Shown here one piece after another: positions 47,575 through 60,069 of a stretch of 64,000 bases of DNA. Source of the DNA: Nectonema munidae (taxonomy: Eukaryota; Nematomorpha; Nectonematoida; Nectonematidae). The notes under the pieces are model-generated. The model saw only the letters and a program-made list of their open reading frames with translations, did not search any database and was not told the origin of the DNA. Position numbers and translations under genes: made by a program. The DNA is taken from positions 980,094 through 1,044,093 of the forward strand of contig JAUIRK010000926.1 in assembly GCA_030549495.1 (NCBI GenBank), written 5' to 3'. Positions within the stretch are counted from its first letter, which is position 1, and every line of letters begins with the position of its first letter.

Positions 47575-48830
47575 CACTAGTGTAAAGCAAAGCATTAATC
47601 AAGGTTAACAAATGGTTTTAAAATGCAGTAGAATTGAAAGTAAAAAAAATTTGTAATTACTTAAATTTATTGGCCAAAATAGTTAATGGGCGAATAATAA
47701 TAATTTGTCTTGTTTGGTATCTGCAACGGATGCCATTTGCATGTGAATTACTTAATATTGATATCATTTCGTATTCGTTAAAAATAAGCTATAAAGAAAA
47801 TAAAATAATTTGAAAATAATTATATAAAAATGATGTATAAAAAAATTAGAAAAACAAGTGAATATGGTTTTTAAAGTAAAAAATGAAAGAAAATGTAAAA
47901 AAAAATATTAAAAAAATATCGAAATAATATAACATCGAAATAGCTCAAACTATAACTAATATAAAATTTCTCATTTTGTCAGTAGCCATTTTTTGAGGTC
48001 AACTCGAATCTCAACTCTTAGAATTAACAGCCAAACTTTTTTCTTGAAAGTATTAAGAAATTCTGAAATTTAAAAAAAATGTATGAAATAATTCATGCTA
48101 AATTATTGGTAAATAAATATTAAATTAAAAAAATGTTACACCCTAAGACGATCTCAGTCTTCACAATTTTCACCAATGAGTTGAACTTTGCAGGTTTGTT
48201 TTTTTCGAATCTCCACAAGATCCATCTCTCAAAACAGATAAAGATTTAAACAAACTAGGACAAGAAAAAACTAAATTGCCAGAGTTGATTTTGCACAATT
48301 TCTGAAAACACTAATTAGCTGGAACGCTATGAAAATTTTCAAGGGAAATAGCTTCTTATTAAAGCATACCTTTCTAACTCTACTATCTTAGCGATGCCTA
48401 CTATCTTCTCTACTTACTGATCTTCTAAATGTTCCTTGGAAAGTCACCAAAGCTGAATTGTAGTTTCAACATCGCATTTATTTTAGAATTTTTCAAATAT
48501 AGAAATTTCTTGGCAAAAAATGCATCAGAAATATTTTTCTTTTCAAATAAATTTTCTCAATTTTTCTTTGTACAAATAAAACTTTTTTAAGAGGAATCAT
48601 CTCCCAAAATAAAATATGAACGGAACTAGTTTCCAACATTCAACACAACCCTTGAAACCAAAGCAAGTAATGGTAACATTTTTGATAATAATTTAACTTG
48701 CATTCCAAATTTCTTGTTTTCATTTTTATAACAACTTTTTACTTCAAACATTGTAACCTGCATTAGAGTTCTGCTTTTGGGCTTGTCATATGTGCCTTAT
48801 CTCTTGTCCATATTTTTCTCTTCTCCACTG
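47575..48830. pseudogene. Third serpin-locus fragment, internally inverted
   Basis: 47575-48120 matches the left-arm intron 1511-2170 in plus orientation (gtaaagcaaagcat, aatgcagtagaattgaaagt, caacggatgcc). 48150-48830 matches 15580-16830 in plus coordinates: the first core exon on the minus strand at about 48155-48290 (tgaactttgcag, ccatctctcaaaacagata), then intron 2 (aagctgaattgtagtttcaa, gtaacctgcattagagttct). The latter part lies outside the palindrome, so this scrap descends from a complete serpin locus. Its two halves are in opposite orientation relative to one gene. The exon is degenerate. Confidence 0.7.
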
Positions 48831-50929
48831 AAATCTTCAATGATTGCAAATACACATAAGTATCCTAACGAATGTTATCGTTTCCTAAACGAGTTATGTG
48901 AACAAGCTACAACTGAATCACAAATTTAAAGTATATATAACTTCCGTGTTAAGAACAAATCAGATGAAGCTTAGCACTGCTTGAACTTACAAGATCTTAA
49001 AAAAAATCTGATCAGAAAAATTAATATGATATGCGGTGAATTTTGATTTAAACTCATCGCCTCAAAATAATTTATATTTAAAATTCAAGCATACCCATAA
49101 TTTGAAACTTGAAGAGTATATAAAAAATACTCCAATAATCAAAACACCCTGTAAGTATAAAAAATTCCGGTGTACCTGTCCGGCAACGACCTCCAAATAA
49201 AATGTTAGATGAGGCCTGACATTCTGCCCGCTCCTAGCGTGGAAGCATTTTTCCCGGTTTCCATTATTGGGGAAGAAATAATTCTTGCAATTTAAATGGG
49301 AAACTTATCTATTAATTTTTATAAACTCTAGTTCAACTTGTATTTTTCTAAATAAGATTATCCACAATGACTGCAGATCTATAATTAGGTTTTTCTAAAA
49401 ATGATTATTTTTACATTTTCCAGGACGCTATCTCCATGTTTTAATCACGTTGTTTTCATAAAACTTATTGAAAACAAACTTTAAACCAAAGTTCTTATCG
49501 AAAAACTCTTAAATGATTACAAAAAGGAGAAAGAAAAGTTGCGTGATATGAGAGGAATTATATCTACCAAAATAAATGAAGGAATCCATTTATCAAAGGC
49601 ATAAACAAATCACCCATTTATACCTATTTTTTGAGAACATTTTATTGAAGCGTTAAAACCCGTTTCAAAATGGTGTAACATTTTTGAAAATTGCGTTTCC
49701 AATTGGTTAAATCCTCGTTACAAAGGAATTCAGGTAAACTTTTCAATATAGTTTCAAACAAGAAAATTGATCTAGAAAATGGTTGCAACAAAGCTTATGC
49801 ATTAGACTAACAAATAACTCCAAATTTTTATTTAAACTGTAATGGTGGAATGATCAACTTACTCCTACAACGGAATTTTAAATTAACCATTAAAACAAAT
49901 AATTCTCAACGCTAATCAAATTTAATTAAAGAAATGAACACATATGAAGCGTTATCGGATGCAAAAAAGAACATATTTTGATTTGAAAGCAGGAAAAGAA
50001 AGACTTTAATGATTTTGTAGCTTGGCTAAAAAATATTTAAATAAAAATTTTAATAACTTTTTAAATTTTTTGTAAAAGCTAGTTTTATATTTTATGAATG
50101 GGTAGAAGGGAAATAATTTTATCAGCGAAAAAAAGGCAAAAAAGCTTATAGAATATCGCATCATAGATCATTATCATATCTTAAAGTTCAGGTGGAAAAA
50201 ATCCAAGTATATAAGGTATTAAAAGTGATCACTGGTAACTAACTTTTCATCCGAAGAATTTCCATTTACAACGATTTCTTTTCTTTCTTTAAGAAAATTG
50301 ATTAACAAAGCAAGTAAGTTTCAAAGAATGCCAAAGGATTCTAAATTTTCACTCAATTACTTAAGCGGTATAGTATTGAAAGCTTTGTGAAAAGCAAGGT
50401 ATATTAAATCAATTGTATCATTCAATTCCAGTAGATGAACTAAATATTAATGAAGCACTAGAAGATTAGAGATTTGCCATTCATGAATCCATGCTGATTC
50501 AAATTAAAGAGTTGAAAGGAAACTTTCTTTCCTCTAAAGACTTTTCAAAATGGATTTTTACTGGAGTGGCTATAACATCGCAAAATTTACTGATAAAATA
50601 AAAGGATGAAGGTTATCAGTATCAGAAGATTTAAATTTATTCAAAATGTTTTAAATTTGCGGAAATTATGTCAACATCAAAATTAATACAGTCAATTCAT
50701 GGTTATTATAAGTAGACTGATTGGAGAAGACTGAACTAAAGCATGCACTAAACGCATTTGCTTTTACAATATTAGTCTCCGTGGGTGATGCATTAGGTCC
50801 AATTAATTCAGTAAAAGTATCAGTTTTTCTTTTTCGATTTATGTAAGACCAAACATATGTATAGATTTATGTAGAAGATTTTGATTAAATAGTTTCTTTT
50901 TATGAGAGGTCTTTGCTTTAAACAAGGCT
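48831..50929. other. AT-rich intergenic, no gene seen
   Basis: I see short degenerate coding-like patches (for example 49500-49600 and 50440-50560) but nothing I can assign to a family. Confidence 0.4.
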
Positions 50930-50990
50930 TTCCCAACCTGTGGGTCGTGACCCACAAGAGGGTCGAATAGGTAAGACAGGGGGGTTGCAA
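50930..50990 (+). mobile_element. hAT-like terminus, single end
   Basis: caaggctttcccaacctgtg followed by ggtcgtgaccca is close to the widespread hAT/MITE terminus CAGNGGTTCCCAACCTGTGGGTCG. The opposite end was not found. Confidence 0.4.
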
Positions 50991-51866
50991 ATTAATGTAA
51001 AAAGTAACAAAAAAATATCAATTACATTATGAAATTAAAAATTTGGTGATATATAGAGTTCCTTTTTATTCAATTTTTAAGAATTTTTCATTAGTTCGAG
51101 TTTTTTTGCAACTAATCATTTTAAATAATATAATCAATATTTTAATGATATTTGATATCTCATGTTCATTCGTATTTATAAAATTTGAACAACTTTCAGA
51201 ATGAAATATGAATTTGAAAAATTTTGCATTCGCGAGCACATATATATGATATGGCATTTTGATTGACCTTCCAATTGACTTTTTTATTTCATATCTACTG
51301 TTTTATTCATAAATTTTTATCAATGGCTAAACCACGAAAATACTCTGAGAGTTACCTAAACGTTGGGTTCACCACTTTGATCACTAATGACGAGAAAGTG
51401 TGAAAGTAAGCAAGGGTCATTTCATTAACACTTCCCATCATCCTTTCTAACAGAGAGCAAAAAAATTTTCATTCAATGTAACCAGCTTCCAAACTCAAAA
51501 CTTAAGATCCCATCATATCATTAAGGAATTGGGGAACCCGTTCGTGTATTGAAATACATTTTTGTTCGTAATTCTAATCTTATCAGTGAAAATTTTAGAG
51601 AAGATCTTTATTTCGGAATAATTTGGTTTTTTGAAATGATAAGTCAAAGAAAAATAATTATTATTATATTTGCTTCTAAATAGTTTAAAATTCTTAAATA
51701 CAGGACATTATTTCAAATTTTTTTGTGATGAAATGAAGATTTCCAAAATTTTCTAGATTTCTGTAAAACATCACACATTATGAAAACCTTGGTTTTTGAA
51801 ATAAAAATTAATGTTATTTCCATAGCCTGTTTAGTAGACAATCCTGACGTAAATAAAAAATTAAAC
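50991..51866. other. AT-rich intergenic 3' of RAD1
   Basis: I see no gene or repeat end. Confidence 0.5.
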
Positions 51867-51872
51867 TTTATT
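51867..51872 (-). promoter_or_regulatory. RAD1 polyadenylation signal
   Basis: AATAAA on the minus strand 17 nt after the TGA stop (51889-51891). Confidence 0.55.
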
Positions 51873-51888
51873 TGGCTAATATTTAGTT

Positions 51889-52773
51889 TCATACAACATT
51901 ATCATACTCATCGTACTGATTGGGAGAAATTAAGTATTCGATAAAAATAGCGTCTGATTCCGAATTTTTGATCAAAAACTGTAAAGAAAGAAAGCCATTT
52001 TCATCGAGTCTTATCGAAGTTTTATTGGATATGGCAAGCGCTCTAAATGAAGGCCTCACCAAATTCATTTTGTATTCGTGCCTTTGCCGATCCTTACACT
52101 CAAACACTTCTACCAAATAAGATTCTCGGGGATAGTCGATATGAATATTTCCAAACACACTGCAAGTTGATAAGCGAAAGAAGGGTTTTGTGGGAGTCGT
52201 TAAAATACCGATCGACTCCGAACCCAAATTCAATTCGTTGAGCGCTTCCTTCAAGCCCTCACTCTTTAAAATGATTTTGTTCGTCACGCTAGAGGGGGAA
52301 AAGGAGAATGCAAGGAGTTCGTCACTTTGAAAGTTCAGGCTTTTTATGGAGCACTCAGTGATCACGCCATTACACTCCAATTGCAGGAGGAGCGAAGTGC
52401 CTTCGCCGAAATAATACAACTTTAAGCAGGGCGGACTACTGCTCGAGTTGAGGGAGGAGGAAGTGAAAATGAGGAGACACTCGATGAGTGTGTACACGTT
52501 CACTTTGAAGGAAACTCCGTTGCTGTCGTTGTTGTTGGCGGTGCTGGGCACGCAGAACTCGTCAAAGAAGGAGGACGGAATGTAGGCGTTCGCTTGAACA
52601 CACTTTTCCGACTCCACCGTCACTTTCAAGCCGTGATCGGAAGAGGCGAAGACGCAGCAAAGGGAAGATACACACACACCCTTGATTATGCTGGCAAAGA
52701 GCTTCGGTTTGTTGCACCGCAAAAACAAGGCGTGGTCTCGGTGTGGAGAAGTCTGCAAAAAGGACTCGCACAT
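51889..52773 (-). CDS. RAD1: Checkpoint clamp subunit RAD1 (9-1-1 complex)
   Basis: 294 codons, uninterrupted. Compared from memory with human RAD1 (282 residues), the whole length aligns: CVFASSDHGLKVTVESEKCV with QANAYI near residues 40-65, VNVYTLIECLLIF, the LKLYYFGEG strand, NKIILKSEGLKEALNELNL, PFFRLST with HIDYPRES, and RALAISNKTSIRLDENGFLS with LQFLIKN near the end. This is the PCNA-like two-lobed clamp fold. RAD1 joins RAD9 and HUS1 in a ring loaded at damaged DNA in the nucleus, activating ATR signalling. A serine-rich loop (SSSLNSSSS) is longer than usual. An in-frame stop just upstream supports the chosen ATG, though the N-terminus is shorter than in vertebrates and an upstream exon is not excluded. 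G+C is far above the flanks. Confidence 0.93.
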   Translation of the reverse strand: MCESFLQTSPHRDHALFLRCNKPKLFASIIKGVCVSSLCCVFASSDHGLKVTVESEKCVQANAYIPSSFFDEFCVPSTANNNDSNGVSFKVNVYTLIECLLIFTSSSLNSSSSPPCLKLYYFGEGTSLLLQLECNGVITECSIKSLNFQSDELLAFSFSPSSVTNKIILKSEGLKEALNELNLGSESIGILTTPTKPFFRLSTCSVFGNIHIDYPRESYLVEVFECKDRQRHEYKMNLVRPSFRALAISNKTSIRLDENGFLSLQFLIKNSESDAIFIEYLISPNQYDEYDNVV

Positions 52774-52935
52774 GACCTATCTATACAAATCAAATGAATA
52801 CATGCAAAGTATATGCAAATAAATGGTATTTAAATGAAGAAAAATTTTAGCAAATAAAGGATATTTAAAACTTTATATTGGGTTTCTTTGTTTGAACCTC
52901 CTTACTCTTTACTGCACAAGGATACACTCGGGCAC

Positions 52936-53333
52936 AGTGGTTCTCAACCGCGGGGATGGGTGAATTCTACCCTTGGAAAATTTTGAAAGCACAAAGCGAC
53001 AAACTCGCACTGGGGAGATTAAAAGGCATAAATAAAGCTTATCAATATTTTTAATAAGTATAAAAATCAATCAGCTATTAAATGTGTACATCTGCTTTAT
53101 CAGAAAAAATATTATATGTAATTATATTACGGTTGCTTTTAGTAGTCTTAACAGATAATGAAGTAATTTGAGGATTTTCGGTAATACATCATGATTATTT
53201 TGGATGCTAATTTTGATAAAAATTTTTCAATGGAAAACTTTTAGAGCAGAAAATTTTAGAAAGTGGAAGGAGTAATTAAATTTTGACAAGTGATCAAAAG
53301 GCTCCCTGAGAGTAAAAAGTTTGAGCAAGTCGA
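52936..53333 (+). mobile_element. Degenerate hAT-type MITE
   Basis: The left end cagtggttctcaaccgcggg is a typical hAT terminus. The right region gatcaaaaggctccctgaga followed by aaaaagtttgagcaa resembles the matching 3' end (..aaaaaggttgagaaccactg) in decayed form. No target duplication is visible. It lies just upstream of RAD1. Confidence 0.55.
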
Positions 53334-54394
53334 CTATACTTACTCTTTCAGTAGTTTAAGATCTAAAATTAAAGTCTAACCTAAAATTTACTATAACCTA
53401 CTTATAAGATTTATTAACAAATTGAAGAAAAGTTTAAAAACATGGGCCAATATTCAAGGCAGTCTTGATAAAAAAACATTAAATAGAATGGATATCTCTG
53501 AATAAAAATGCTGTAAATGTAAATTCTGTAATAAAATGTTGCTTGTTTAAAATATAAAAGCAAAGCACTTATCTAAAAGTGTGTTGTATTCTATTGCGTT
53601 AAATCAACTCTTTCACTTGCTGTAATCACTAGAGATAAAGATTTTAAGTTTAAAACCATAAATAATACCTTCGCGCCTTCGAGAAAAAGAACTTATATAG
53701 TTGTGAGCTATAAAAAAATATTTAACGCGTGCCACGAAAAACTTGTGGGCACTTGTTCAAATTTCTAACTAAATAACTTCCTCAGATCAACGATGGCTTA
53801 ATAATCTACTCACAAGAGAATCAATTTTTTTGGAATAATAAAATAAGAATAATATGTACAAAATAAGTACTTAGTAATTTTTATTACTAATTTTTTTATT
53901 TGTATAGTAAATAATAAGGTTTGAGATTAATAAGTACCATTTCGCCTCCTCAAAGCATCTTCAGGCGACAAGAATAACAAATCATTTAAGGTTATGATTT
54001 TATTTCGTTCATCAATAAAGTTTTTCACAAATCCGTTAACCTTGATTATCCACAACCTTTTGACGACGCTTCCAAGTTCCAGCACCACCTCGTTTATAAT
54101 TTTAATAAAGATATAAAATTGAAAGAATTCAAATTTAGTGGGAGAGGGAAAGAAACTCCTCCCCCTCCGGATATGAGTCGCTGGGTTGACTCAATATCAA
54201 ATTAACGGCTTTCATTAATCCCAGCGTATGGTGTAAGCCTAGTCTCTTCACTATAGAAAATGACCTGATTTTTGGCAATTTCTTTCCATTTCTTCTGACC
54301 AAGTGAAATGAGGCCTTCCTCTATTTCTTCAATTAAAATTAAGACGTATCTTATTATTTCACGTGGTGTTCTTCTTAGAAAATATCTAAACTAT
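53334..54394. other. Intergenic; possible TE edge and small minus-strand ORF
   Basis: Mostly AT-rich. At 54160-54180 the sequence ctccccctccggatatgagt recalls the TE terminus at 36278 and 61982. On the minus strand about 54345-54205 reads IEEIEEGLISLGQKKWKEIA and TRLTPYAGINESR before a stop; I do not recognise it and it may be a TE scrap. Confidence 0.35.
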
Positions 54395-55620
54395 GTGAGT
54401 CTTTGTCTCCATACTTCCACACACTGGATTAGCATAACCTACAACTCTAAACCCCCCATCCAAAAACTCAAAACCTCCTCACTCACCGCCACAAAAGCAA
54501 ATCATATTTGAATCAGCACACAATCTCATCCTACTGCTCATCACACACAAACAAAGAACTTAAGCATATTCAAAATCTCTAACAAAATCACGCAGCTAAA
54601 ATTTCTCACCAACTAACTTAACCGAAACATCATCACCATCCAATAAAACAAACTCAATCCAAAACCCTTCTTATTCCAGATTACACACATATCTGAACCG
54701 ACTGAAACAGAAATTCAGCAGACGGAGGTAACATACATCCACTAAAACACAAAACTCACATATGAAGATAAAAACACATTCATAGAACATTAAATCTTTC
54801 AAGTCATACTAAATACCAACCACTATCACATAGCGAACATTTACATACCACTCAAAAAACACCCGAATTCAATAGATAATGTCCACATAACTAACTTTTT
54901 CGCACATCTCTTTAACCGCAAAAACCTTATTCTAACCTGCGACATCAATGCACATTCAAAACAATGGTTTTCTCACTACACAGAAAACAGAAACGAAATT
55001 ATCCAAAAACTCATGCAAAACTCACATTCTATAATAATTAACACAGACAGACACACACACCAGAATTACAACAAGTAAGTCAAACAGACAATTTCAACAA
55101 CCGACATCACCTCTATCCCAAAACATCTACTAAGCGACACCACCTGGGAAACTCACCTCACTATTGTCAGACCAAATTTCACTACTCACCTAAAACACTC
55201 AAATCACCACATTCAAACTAGAACCTACAAAAATTTCAAAAGAGCCTACAGGCACTCATTCTCACTATACATCGAAACCAATAACACTAACCGTAAACCT
55301 GATCTATTACACAGAAACAACGTACATTCATTTAACAAAATTCTTAAAGACCTAATATTACAGGCAGATAAACTCAACATACCTAAAGGAAACGTCAATT
55401 CACAACGCATAAACTCTCACCCTGGAAAAATCACAATAACAAAAACTGGTCCCAAAAACACAACATACCGCAACACCACCAAAAAAAGAAAACATACACA
55501 GACACAAATAGAACTAAGTTCATTTAATAATACAATCAAAATGAAAGACAGACATCGCAAACACTTCCAATAAACAGTTCAACAAAACAGCGCCGAAAGC
55601 TTTAAACAAATCACACATAA
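54395..55620 (+). mobile_element. LINE fragment, endonuclease part, A/C-rich coding strand
   Basis: The plus strand is strikingly poor in G. An open stretch of about 85 codons near 54818-55075 reads NHYHIANIYIPLKKHPNS, KNLILTCDINAHSKQWFS, NRNEIIQKLMQNS. The pattern I.N.Y.PL..., (G/C)D.NAH...W and N..G..L is the apurinic-like endonuclease of non-LTR retrotransposons. The downstream frame (TISTTDITSI, WETHLTIVRPNF) fits the end of that domain. Reverse transcriptase is not recognisable. It is decayed and partial, probably of the Jockey/R1-like clade by its ORF plan, which is uncertain. Confidence 0.65.
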
Positions 55621-57479
55621 TCATTAATAATAAAGAATAATTTATTCATTATTGTTATGAAAAGATTCAAAAACATTTTTACAAGGGAAGAGACGAAAAA
55701 ACAATAAAATATCTAATTTTCCTTTGTCATTTCAAGGTTTGCGGAGTCAGAATCGGAGAAGTCGCACGTTTTGAGAAGGAGTCGTAATAATTAATGCGAC
55801 TCTGATTTAAAAAATAGTTGACAAAAAAAAGGTTCACACTCTCTTTAGCTTCCAAACGTTTCAAAGATGCAAGATAAAAATGTTTATCATTTTAGTCAAA
55901 CTTTGTGCTTTTTACAGCGCATAAAAACGACTGAAAAATTTAATAAAATTAAAAAATAAACTTTTTTATTACACAAAACCCTTGTAAAGGAACAAGGTTC
56001 GGTCTATGAGAAGAAAGTTTTTGGAAAAAAAGTTAAACGAAATACTTTGAAAAATAATAAATTTAATTTTTACTAATACTATTGTTTTGGCTTAAATAAA
56101 AAGGTTATAGACAATAATTAAAAATCTTTTTGAAAGACAATGTAAGAAAGACACTAAACCATAAAGGCAAACCAGGAAAAACATTTTAATAAATTATGTT
56201 GGAGAAAATACATCAATCATTTTGCATTGCAACATATAGCAGACGCGTGTAAGATTCAGGAAATCTTTTAATGAAGATTTAAAATCAACATTCACAAAGG
56301 GCCTTGGAATATGGCGCACGTCATTCACTTTTAACATTAGTTATAGATTGAAAACTAACATGTGAGTCAGTAATATATAACTGATGTTTCTAATTTGAAA
56401 TTGAAGAGTTATAATATTTGAAACAGAAAATTTGGTGTTGCATAATTACAAATTTTTAAAGTTAAAGTCGCATATAAATAGGTGGAGTCATCTGTGTAAA
56501 AAAAATATATAAATCTAGTTGCAGTCTTAAAATTAGCATTATGTAGAGTCAAAGTCGGAAAATTATGAGTGGAATTCTAATCGCAAAATATTTTCCAAAC
56601 TCCACAACGGTTCCTTCATTCCTAAAAATTAATAAATCATTAATTTTCAGCTTCACGCGGCAATCTTCGAAAAATCATGGTTATAGCATCGATTTTAGTA
56701 TTATAAAAAAATTCATCTAGAAATAACAAGAAAGAATACCATTATAAAAGTATAAATAATATTTTTAAGAATATTAAATAGGTCAGATAGTACACAGAAA
56801 CACAGTTTATCGCGGGCGACTATGTAATAAACACTACTATGATTTTGCTAAAATTTCAAAATGAATTTTTTTACTCAAACTTTTAATTTTGCAGATATCA
56901 CATCTAGGCAAATTACTTTTAAGCCGTTAATGATATAGAAAAAGCATATTCAACCCTTAGAGGACGAGTTTCACACCATTTTTCCAAGAAATAGCTTTAA
57001 AATTTTCGTTTCAAAGAGTTATAACAGAAAGTATATAACTCCAAAATAAAAGAAATTTAATTAAAATATTTTTTAATTTTGTACATTTAAGGTTAAAATA
57101 ACTATGAAACGTTTTCGAAGGTAAAACTAACAAAGTTTATCAAACTATAATCATTGAAGCCGAAATTTGAAAAACAAGATTATATATAGATCAGTTTAGA
57201 AAAATATTTGATTGCATGATAAATTAGTTATGAAGACTAAAGTTTAAATTAATTATAAATATAAAGAAATATTTTAAAAATTTTAACAATAACAGGAAAT
57301 TTAAATTTTAAATTTAAAAAATTGAGGACATATTATAGTTAGATAGATAGATCGCCAGATTTATTAAATTAATTTAATTTAAATTCCCCCTAAATTTTTT
57401 TTCTATTCTTTTTATTTTAAATCATCACTCCTCACTTGCAAAGTTTATACAAGGCAACTATTTTAAACATATTTTTTCA
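55621..57479. other. AT-rich intergenic, no gene seen
   Basis: Between two LINE pieces of opposite orientation. No ORF, TIR or tandem repeat recognised. Confidence 0.5.
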
Positions 57480-59340
57480 ATCAATTATTCAATTGCTTGA
57501 AAGAAATTTGGAGAGTGATGCTGTGTGTAAGTTTGTTGATGATTGACCATGGATTTGTTGGAGTTTAATTGCAAAAATCTTTGAAGGCTTGTTTTTTTTT
57601 TAGCTTTTTTAATTTCTTGTTTTTGTTTAAAATACGGTTCCAAAAATGAAAGTGTTGTCTTCTAGGAAGCTGGTGTGTAGGAGTTTACGGCGTGAATGCT
57701 TGCTGTGATAGATTTGTTAAGTTGAAGGGCAGATGTTTCGAGATTACTTGTTGTATCTGTCGTCTGGGTGATGTTGTCTAGCTTAGATTTAAGATTGTAA
57801 TTAAGTAATTTAAGTAATTAGGATTTAGAATTTTGAGATTTTAGTAGTGAGGTCGATTAAGGTTATGTATGCGTGATCGGAAGCGGATGGAATGTCTGAG
57901 ATGCGCCAGTTGTGAACTATACTTCTTGTTTCGTTGGAAATGATGGTGATTGATATATGTTGTTTAGATGCAGTCGTCTAAAAGTTAGGCATTTATCGAT
58001 GTCGGTTATTGTTAGAGTGTGCGATGCTAGAAATTCGAGCGTGAGTGAGTCCCGTGTATTTGTTTTTATGTCCCAGAGGCAGGATCTAGTATTTACTCGG
58101 TGGATATAACTATGTGGTGGTTGTATGTTTGATTTATGTAAGTGATTGGGAGAAATTTTTGGTTATGGGGTGGTTTAAGGAAGGTTTCTAGTAGAGAGAG
58201 CAGAAGAGTAAGAATTCGGAGTTTGAGGGAATAAGTGTGAAAAAGTAGCTTGAACTAGAGTATTGATATAGTGGTGTATTGGTAATTGATCGTTTTATAA
58301 ATATGCATGCTGAGTATTCTGTTAGTAGAGGTATGTGTAGGGGTATGCAGTCGACTGTTTGGTGTGGATTATGAATATTTGATTCGTTTATTGATATTAT
58401 GTCATAAGTGTGTGAGTGTAAAATGTTGTGAAGGTTACCCAAGCAGTTTTTGAGTGATTAAAATTTATGTGTAAAATAGTTAGCATGAGTAGTTAGATAA
58501 AATTTGGCTATGTTGAGATATGATTAGATTGTTATTGTTTATGTAAAGGCTACAGAGTTTACATGTTGCAAGGCGTGGTTTCTGACAATTTATGCAAGCA
58601 ATTTTGCTATTATCGTTTATTATGGTACATGATGATGTAGCATGCCCAAGGTGGCCGCAGTGTGCACAGGTTGTAAAGATGCATTGTATTTTGAAGAGAT
58701 GTGGCAGTATTTTAAGCATTTTTTGCTTCGTTTGACTTTGGGTTTTAGTGTGGTGAGGGTTAGTAGGTGGTGGCCTAGAAAGATTTTCGATTGAGTACAT
58801 AAATATTTATATATTTCTACGTTACTTGGTCCTAATAGTATAGCAACAGGGCCGGCCTTAGGCCACTGCATCCTATGCGGCCGCAGTGGGCCCCGTGCTT
58901 CTCATTTTTCATTTTGATGATATATTTAATGATTTAGCTAAATGCAAGGTTCGCAATGTAAAGTTACTTTGATCGTCATTTTATGTTAATGAAAAAGTAA
59001 TAAAACAAATCCCTTTTCTTTTTTTCAAAATCTTATTTCTCACTTTTAATCTTTTTTCCTACCCACACTGGGCCCCACGCAATCCATTTTGCATAGGGCC
59101 CGCTCTGCATAGCAATATACACCGATTTTTCCTAGTTGTATGGGATTTTCGAGGTTGCCTATAGCGTTAAAATTTTGATTTTATTCTTCAATAAATTTGG
59201 TGATTTGGGTTAAAGTATCGGTAGGGATGCCACGTAGTATGAATTTTGGTTTTTGTGGAGGTAAATCATTAGCATTTAGACCGTTTTGTATGAGCGAATT
59301 GGAAGTAGATGGTACCGGAATGGTATGATCTTGTTTTGGT
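57480..59340 (-). mobile_element. LINE fragment, ORF1 zinc knuckles to endonuclease, minus strand
   Basis: The plus strand is G/T-rich, so the minus strand has the same A/C bias as the LINE at 54395. On the minus strand 58800-58480 encodes a CCHC knuckle (CAHCGHLGHATSSC, spacing C-x2-C-x4-H-x4-C) followed by a second cysteine cluster (CINCQKPRLATCKLC), typical of LINE ORF1. 58442-58188 encodes NLHNILHSHTYDIISINES, similar to the start of the endonuclease (I..W N.. L......DI....ET). Sequence to about 57480 fits the rest of the region. It is interrupted by the MITE at 58847-59107. Decayed. Confidence 0.6.
58847..59107. mobile_element. hAT-type MITE with 8-bp target duplication
   Basis: 261 bp. 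The left end cagggccggccttagg leads into ctatgcggccgcagtgggcc; the right end read in reverse is cagagcgggccctatgc, leading into gtggggcccagtgtg. Flanked by tatagcaa (58839-58846) and catagcaa (59108-59115), a 7 of 8 match, as expected for hAT. Inserted into the minus-strand LINE fragment, so it is younger. Confidence 0.85.
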
Positions 59341-60069
59341 TATCAATAGAGAGTTATTTTTGGTATCAAGTATATGTAAAAATATTTCAGTTTTTTAATT
59401 CTTACATAAATTATCTGGACCCGATAAAATTATAAAAATACAATTTTTAGGAAAATATAGAAGTAAGTTTCTAGCTCACATAATTTTGACTTTTTGAAAT
59501 ATTCTTTTTTCAATTGTTTACTTGATTTTAGGGCAGTCTATAAATGGAGTTTTATCTTATAGTTCCAATCCGGTCCTGGCAAAATGAGCTGACAGAAAAG
59601 CTTACAAGAAAAACTTTAATAACTTTTAAAATAATCAATGAATTGACTTGAAATTTTAAATACTAATAAAACATTATAAAATATATAATCTTATAAAGTT
59701 ACATAAGAATCTAACCAATAGATTTGATATTATGATCACTCAAAATTTGGAAATTTTTTCGGTAGCCATTTTTATGGTAAAATAAGCTGACAGAATTTAT
59801 AGCCATTTTATCGGTTTTTTAAAAATGGAGATTTTCGTAATTATCTTATTCCTTTGATTTTCAAATTTCATTTCATTTTTACTACTCGTAAGTTCTCTAA
59901 ACAATCTTTACAAGCTTTTTACTTTCGTCGATGTAATTAAGAATTTTAAAGCCTATTTAACTTTTTAAATAAACTATGCTCTAATATTTTATTTTTATCT
60001 TATAGTTTTAATATTGATATCACATATGACATTTTTAACTTCCAATTTTTATATGAAACTTTTTTCTAT
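59341..60069. other. AT-rich intergenic, no gene seen
   Basis: A faint internal repeat (caaaatgagctgacagaa / aaaataagctgacagaa at 59580 and 59780) is the only structure noted. Confidence 0.45.

Noticed and set aside
52562-52797. Overlapping ORFs on both strands of RAD1
   Set aside because: Shadows produced by the higher G+C of the RAD1 coding region.
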